From: Pseudomonas sp. NFACC02
GTDB taxonomy: Bacteria > Pseudomonadota > Gammaproteobacteria > Pseudomonadales > Pseudomonadaceae
DNA: 64,000 nucleotides
Reading direction: 5' to 3'
Assembly: GCF_900110765.1 (NCBI RefSeq)
Contig: NZ_FOEO01000012.1
Location: forward strand, 1-64,000
Part shown: positions 63,283-64,000 of the stretch, one piece after another
Layout of the letters: the number at the start of each line of letters is the position of its first letter
Numbering within the stretch: position 1 is the stretch's first letter
The notes under the pieces: model-generated
What the model saw: the letters and a program-made list of their open reading frames with translations, nothing else
Database searches by the model: none
What the model was told of the DNA's origin: nothing
Translations under genes and position numbers: made by a program

Positions 63283-64000
63283 ATGCCGACCAACGGACAT
63301 CGCCCATACCGCAACGCGAGCACCCAGCGCCTCATTCCGACGCTGACACATCTGCCCAGCCCGCTTTATGCGCGGGCCGAGAGTCTGAACGCAGGATCAT
63401 GGACGCCGACGCATCGTCATGACTGGGTGCAATTCTCCTACGCGATCAGCGGCGTGCTGGGCGTACACACCGCGCAGGGCAGCTTCTTCGCACCGCCGCA
63501 GTGGGGCGTCTGGATTCCTGCGGGGCTGGATCATGAAGTGGTCACTTCGATGCGTGCGGAAATGCGCAGCCTGTACGTGCGCACGCAGGATGCTCAGTGG
63601 GCGCCGAACCGGTGTCGGGTCCTGGAGGTCACGCCGCTGGCCCGCGAGTTAATCAAGGCCTTCTGCCTGCTTCCCGCCGATTACCCCCAGCACGACAGCC
63701 AGGAATCACGCCTCGTCAACGTGTTGCTCGATCAGTTGGCGAGCTTGCCGGAAGTCGGCTTCTCCCTTCCGTTGCCGCGTCATGCCCGTTTGTTGGCGCT
63801 GTGCAATGAACTGGTGGATGACCCTGGGCAGCCTGTCACGCTGACCGAGTGGTCGTCTCGCCTGAACATGTCGGAAAAAACGCTGATGCGCCTGTTCCAG
63901 CGCGAGACAGGATTGAGCTTCCGGGGTTGGCGTCAGCGCGCCAGGCTGTTGGCTTCGCTCAACGCTTTGGAAGAGGGCGAAAGCGTGACGAGTACCGCGC
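63283..64000 (+). CDS. AraC-family regulator with cupin domain (cut by window end)
   Basis: An open frame from the ATG at 63283 runs off the window after 239 codons. Residues about 15-100 form a cupin-like sensor (SWTPTHRHDWVQFSYAISGV; GVWIPAGLDHEV). The AraC helix-turn-helix starts near residue 180 (PVTLTEWSSRLNMSEKTLMR then LFQRETGLSFRGWRQRARL). The second helix-turn-helix is outside. It is too close to the end to appear complete. It may regulate the lipid module or genes beyond the window. Confidence 0.88.
   Translation, partial: MPTNGHRPYRNASTQRLIPTLTHLPSPLYARAESLNAGSWTPTHRHDWVQFSYAISGVLGVHTAQGSFFAPPQWGVWIPAGLDHEVVTSMRAEMRSLYVRTQDAQWAPNRCRVLEVTPLARELIKAFCLLPADYPQHDSQESRLVNVLLDQLASLPEVGFSLPLPRHARLLALCNELVDDPGQPVTLTEWSSRLNMSEKTLMRLFQRETGLSFRGWRQRARLLASLNALEEGESVTSTA

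Noticed and set aside
1..64000. CRISPR array, tRNA or rRNA genes
   Set aside because: No regularly spaced short repeats, cloverleaf or conserved rRNA segments were recognised by eye.

Overview
The window is GC-rich chromosomal DNA from a Pseudomonas species, probably of the fluorescens/syringae side of the genus. Three things support this: the block retS-purD-purH-fis-dusB-(zinc ribbon)-prmA-accC-accB-aroQ-dsbD-gcbA-(DUF2333)-NUDIX-sui1-speA, whose order I recall from Pseudomonas; a cobalamin cluster of Pseudomonas type (cobG plus cbiD and a cbiG-cobJ fusion); and several copies of Pseudomonas-type REP palindromes. No rRNA, tRNA or CRISPR array was seen.

Layout. (1) 1-5.4 kb: 5' end of an IS4-family transposase, a REP-like palindrome, then a urea ABC transporter operon urtABCD on the minus strand with a candidate sigma-54 promoter; urtE is not where it is expected. 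(2) 5.75-8.7 kb: copper-handling genes (PepSY membrane protein, two DUF2946 proteins, PCu(A)C chaperone). (3) 8.7-9.4 kb: a HigBA-like toxin-antitoxin pair with a palindromic operator. (4) 9.5-20.5 kb: cobalamin genes in two divergent arms, cobL-cbiD-cobK on the minus strand and cobG-cobH-cobI-cobJ on the plus strand. A low-GC type VI secretion island (12.6-15.8 kb) lies between the arms. It carries a PAAR effector with a caspase-like His-Gly/Ala-Cys pattern, two related membrane-anchored immunity candidates, and two orphan copies of the effector C-terminus in a tandem array of about 1.03 kb period. (5) 20.9-23.1 kb: three adjacent paralogues of a family I do not recognise. (6) 23.1-46 kb: the conserved housekeeping/signalling block (marC, retS, purD, purH, fis, dusB, prmA, accBC, aroQ, dsbD, a diguanylate cyclase, speA). 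(7) 44.9-47.1 kb: a short orphan VgrG and a lipoprotein esterase. (8) 47.4-58.2 kb: a MATE exporter, the alpha-2-macroglobulin/PbpC pair and two DUF4136 lipoproteins. (9) 58.2-64 kb: cmoM, a MazG-like protein, a MaoC/FabG4-like/thiolase lipid module, and an AraC regulator cut by the window end.

The best candidates for something undescribed are the PAAR-effector cassette array inserted into the cob cluster, and the three-gene paralogue family at 20.9-23.1 kb with a terminator after its first gene.
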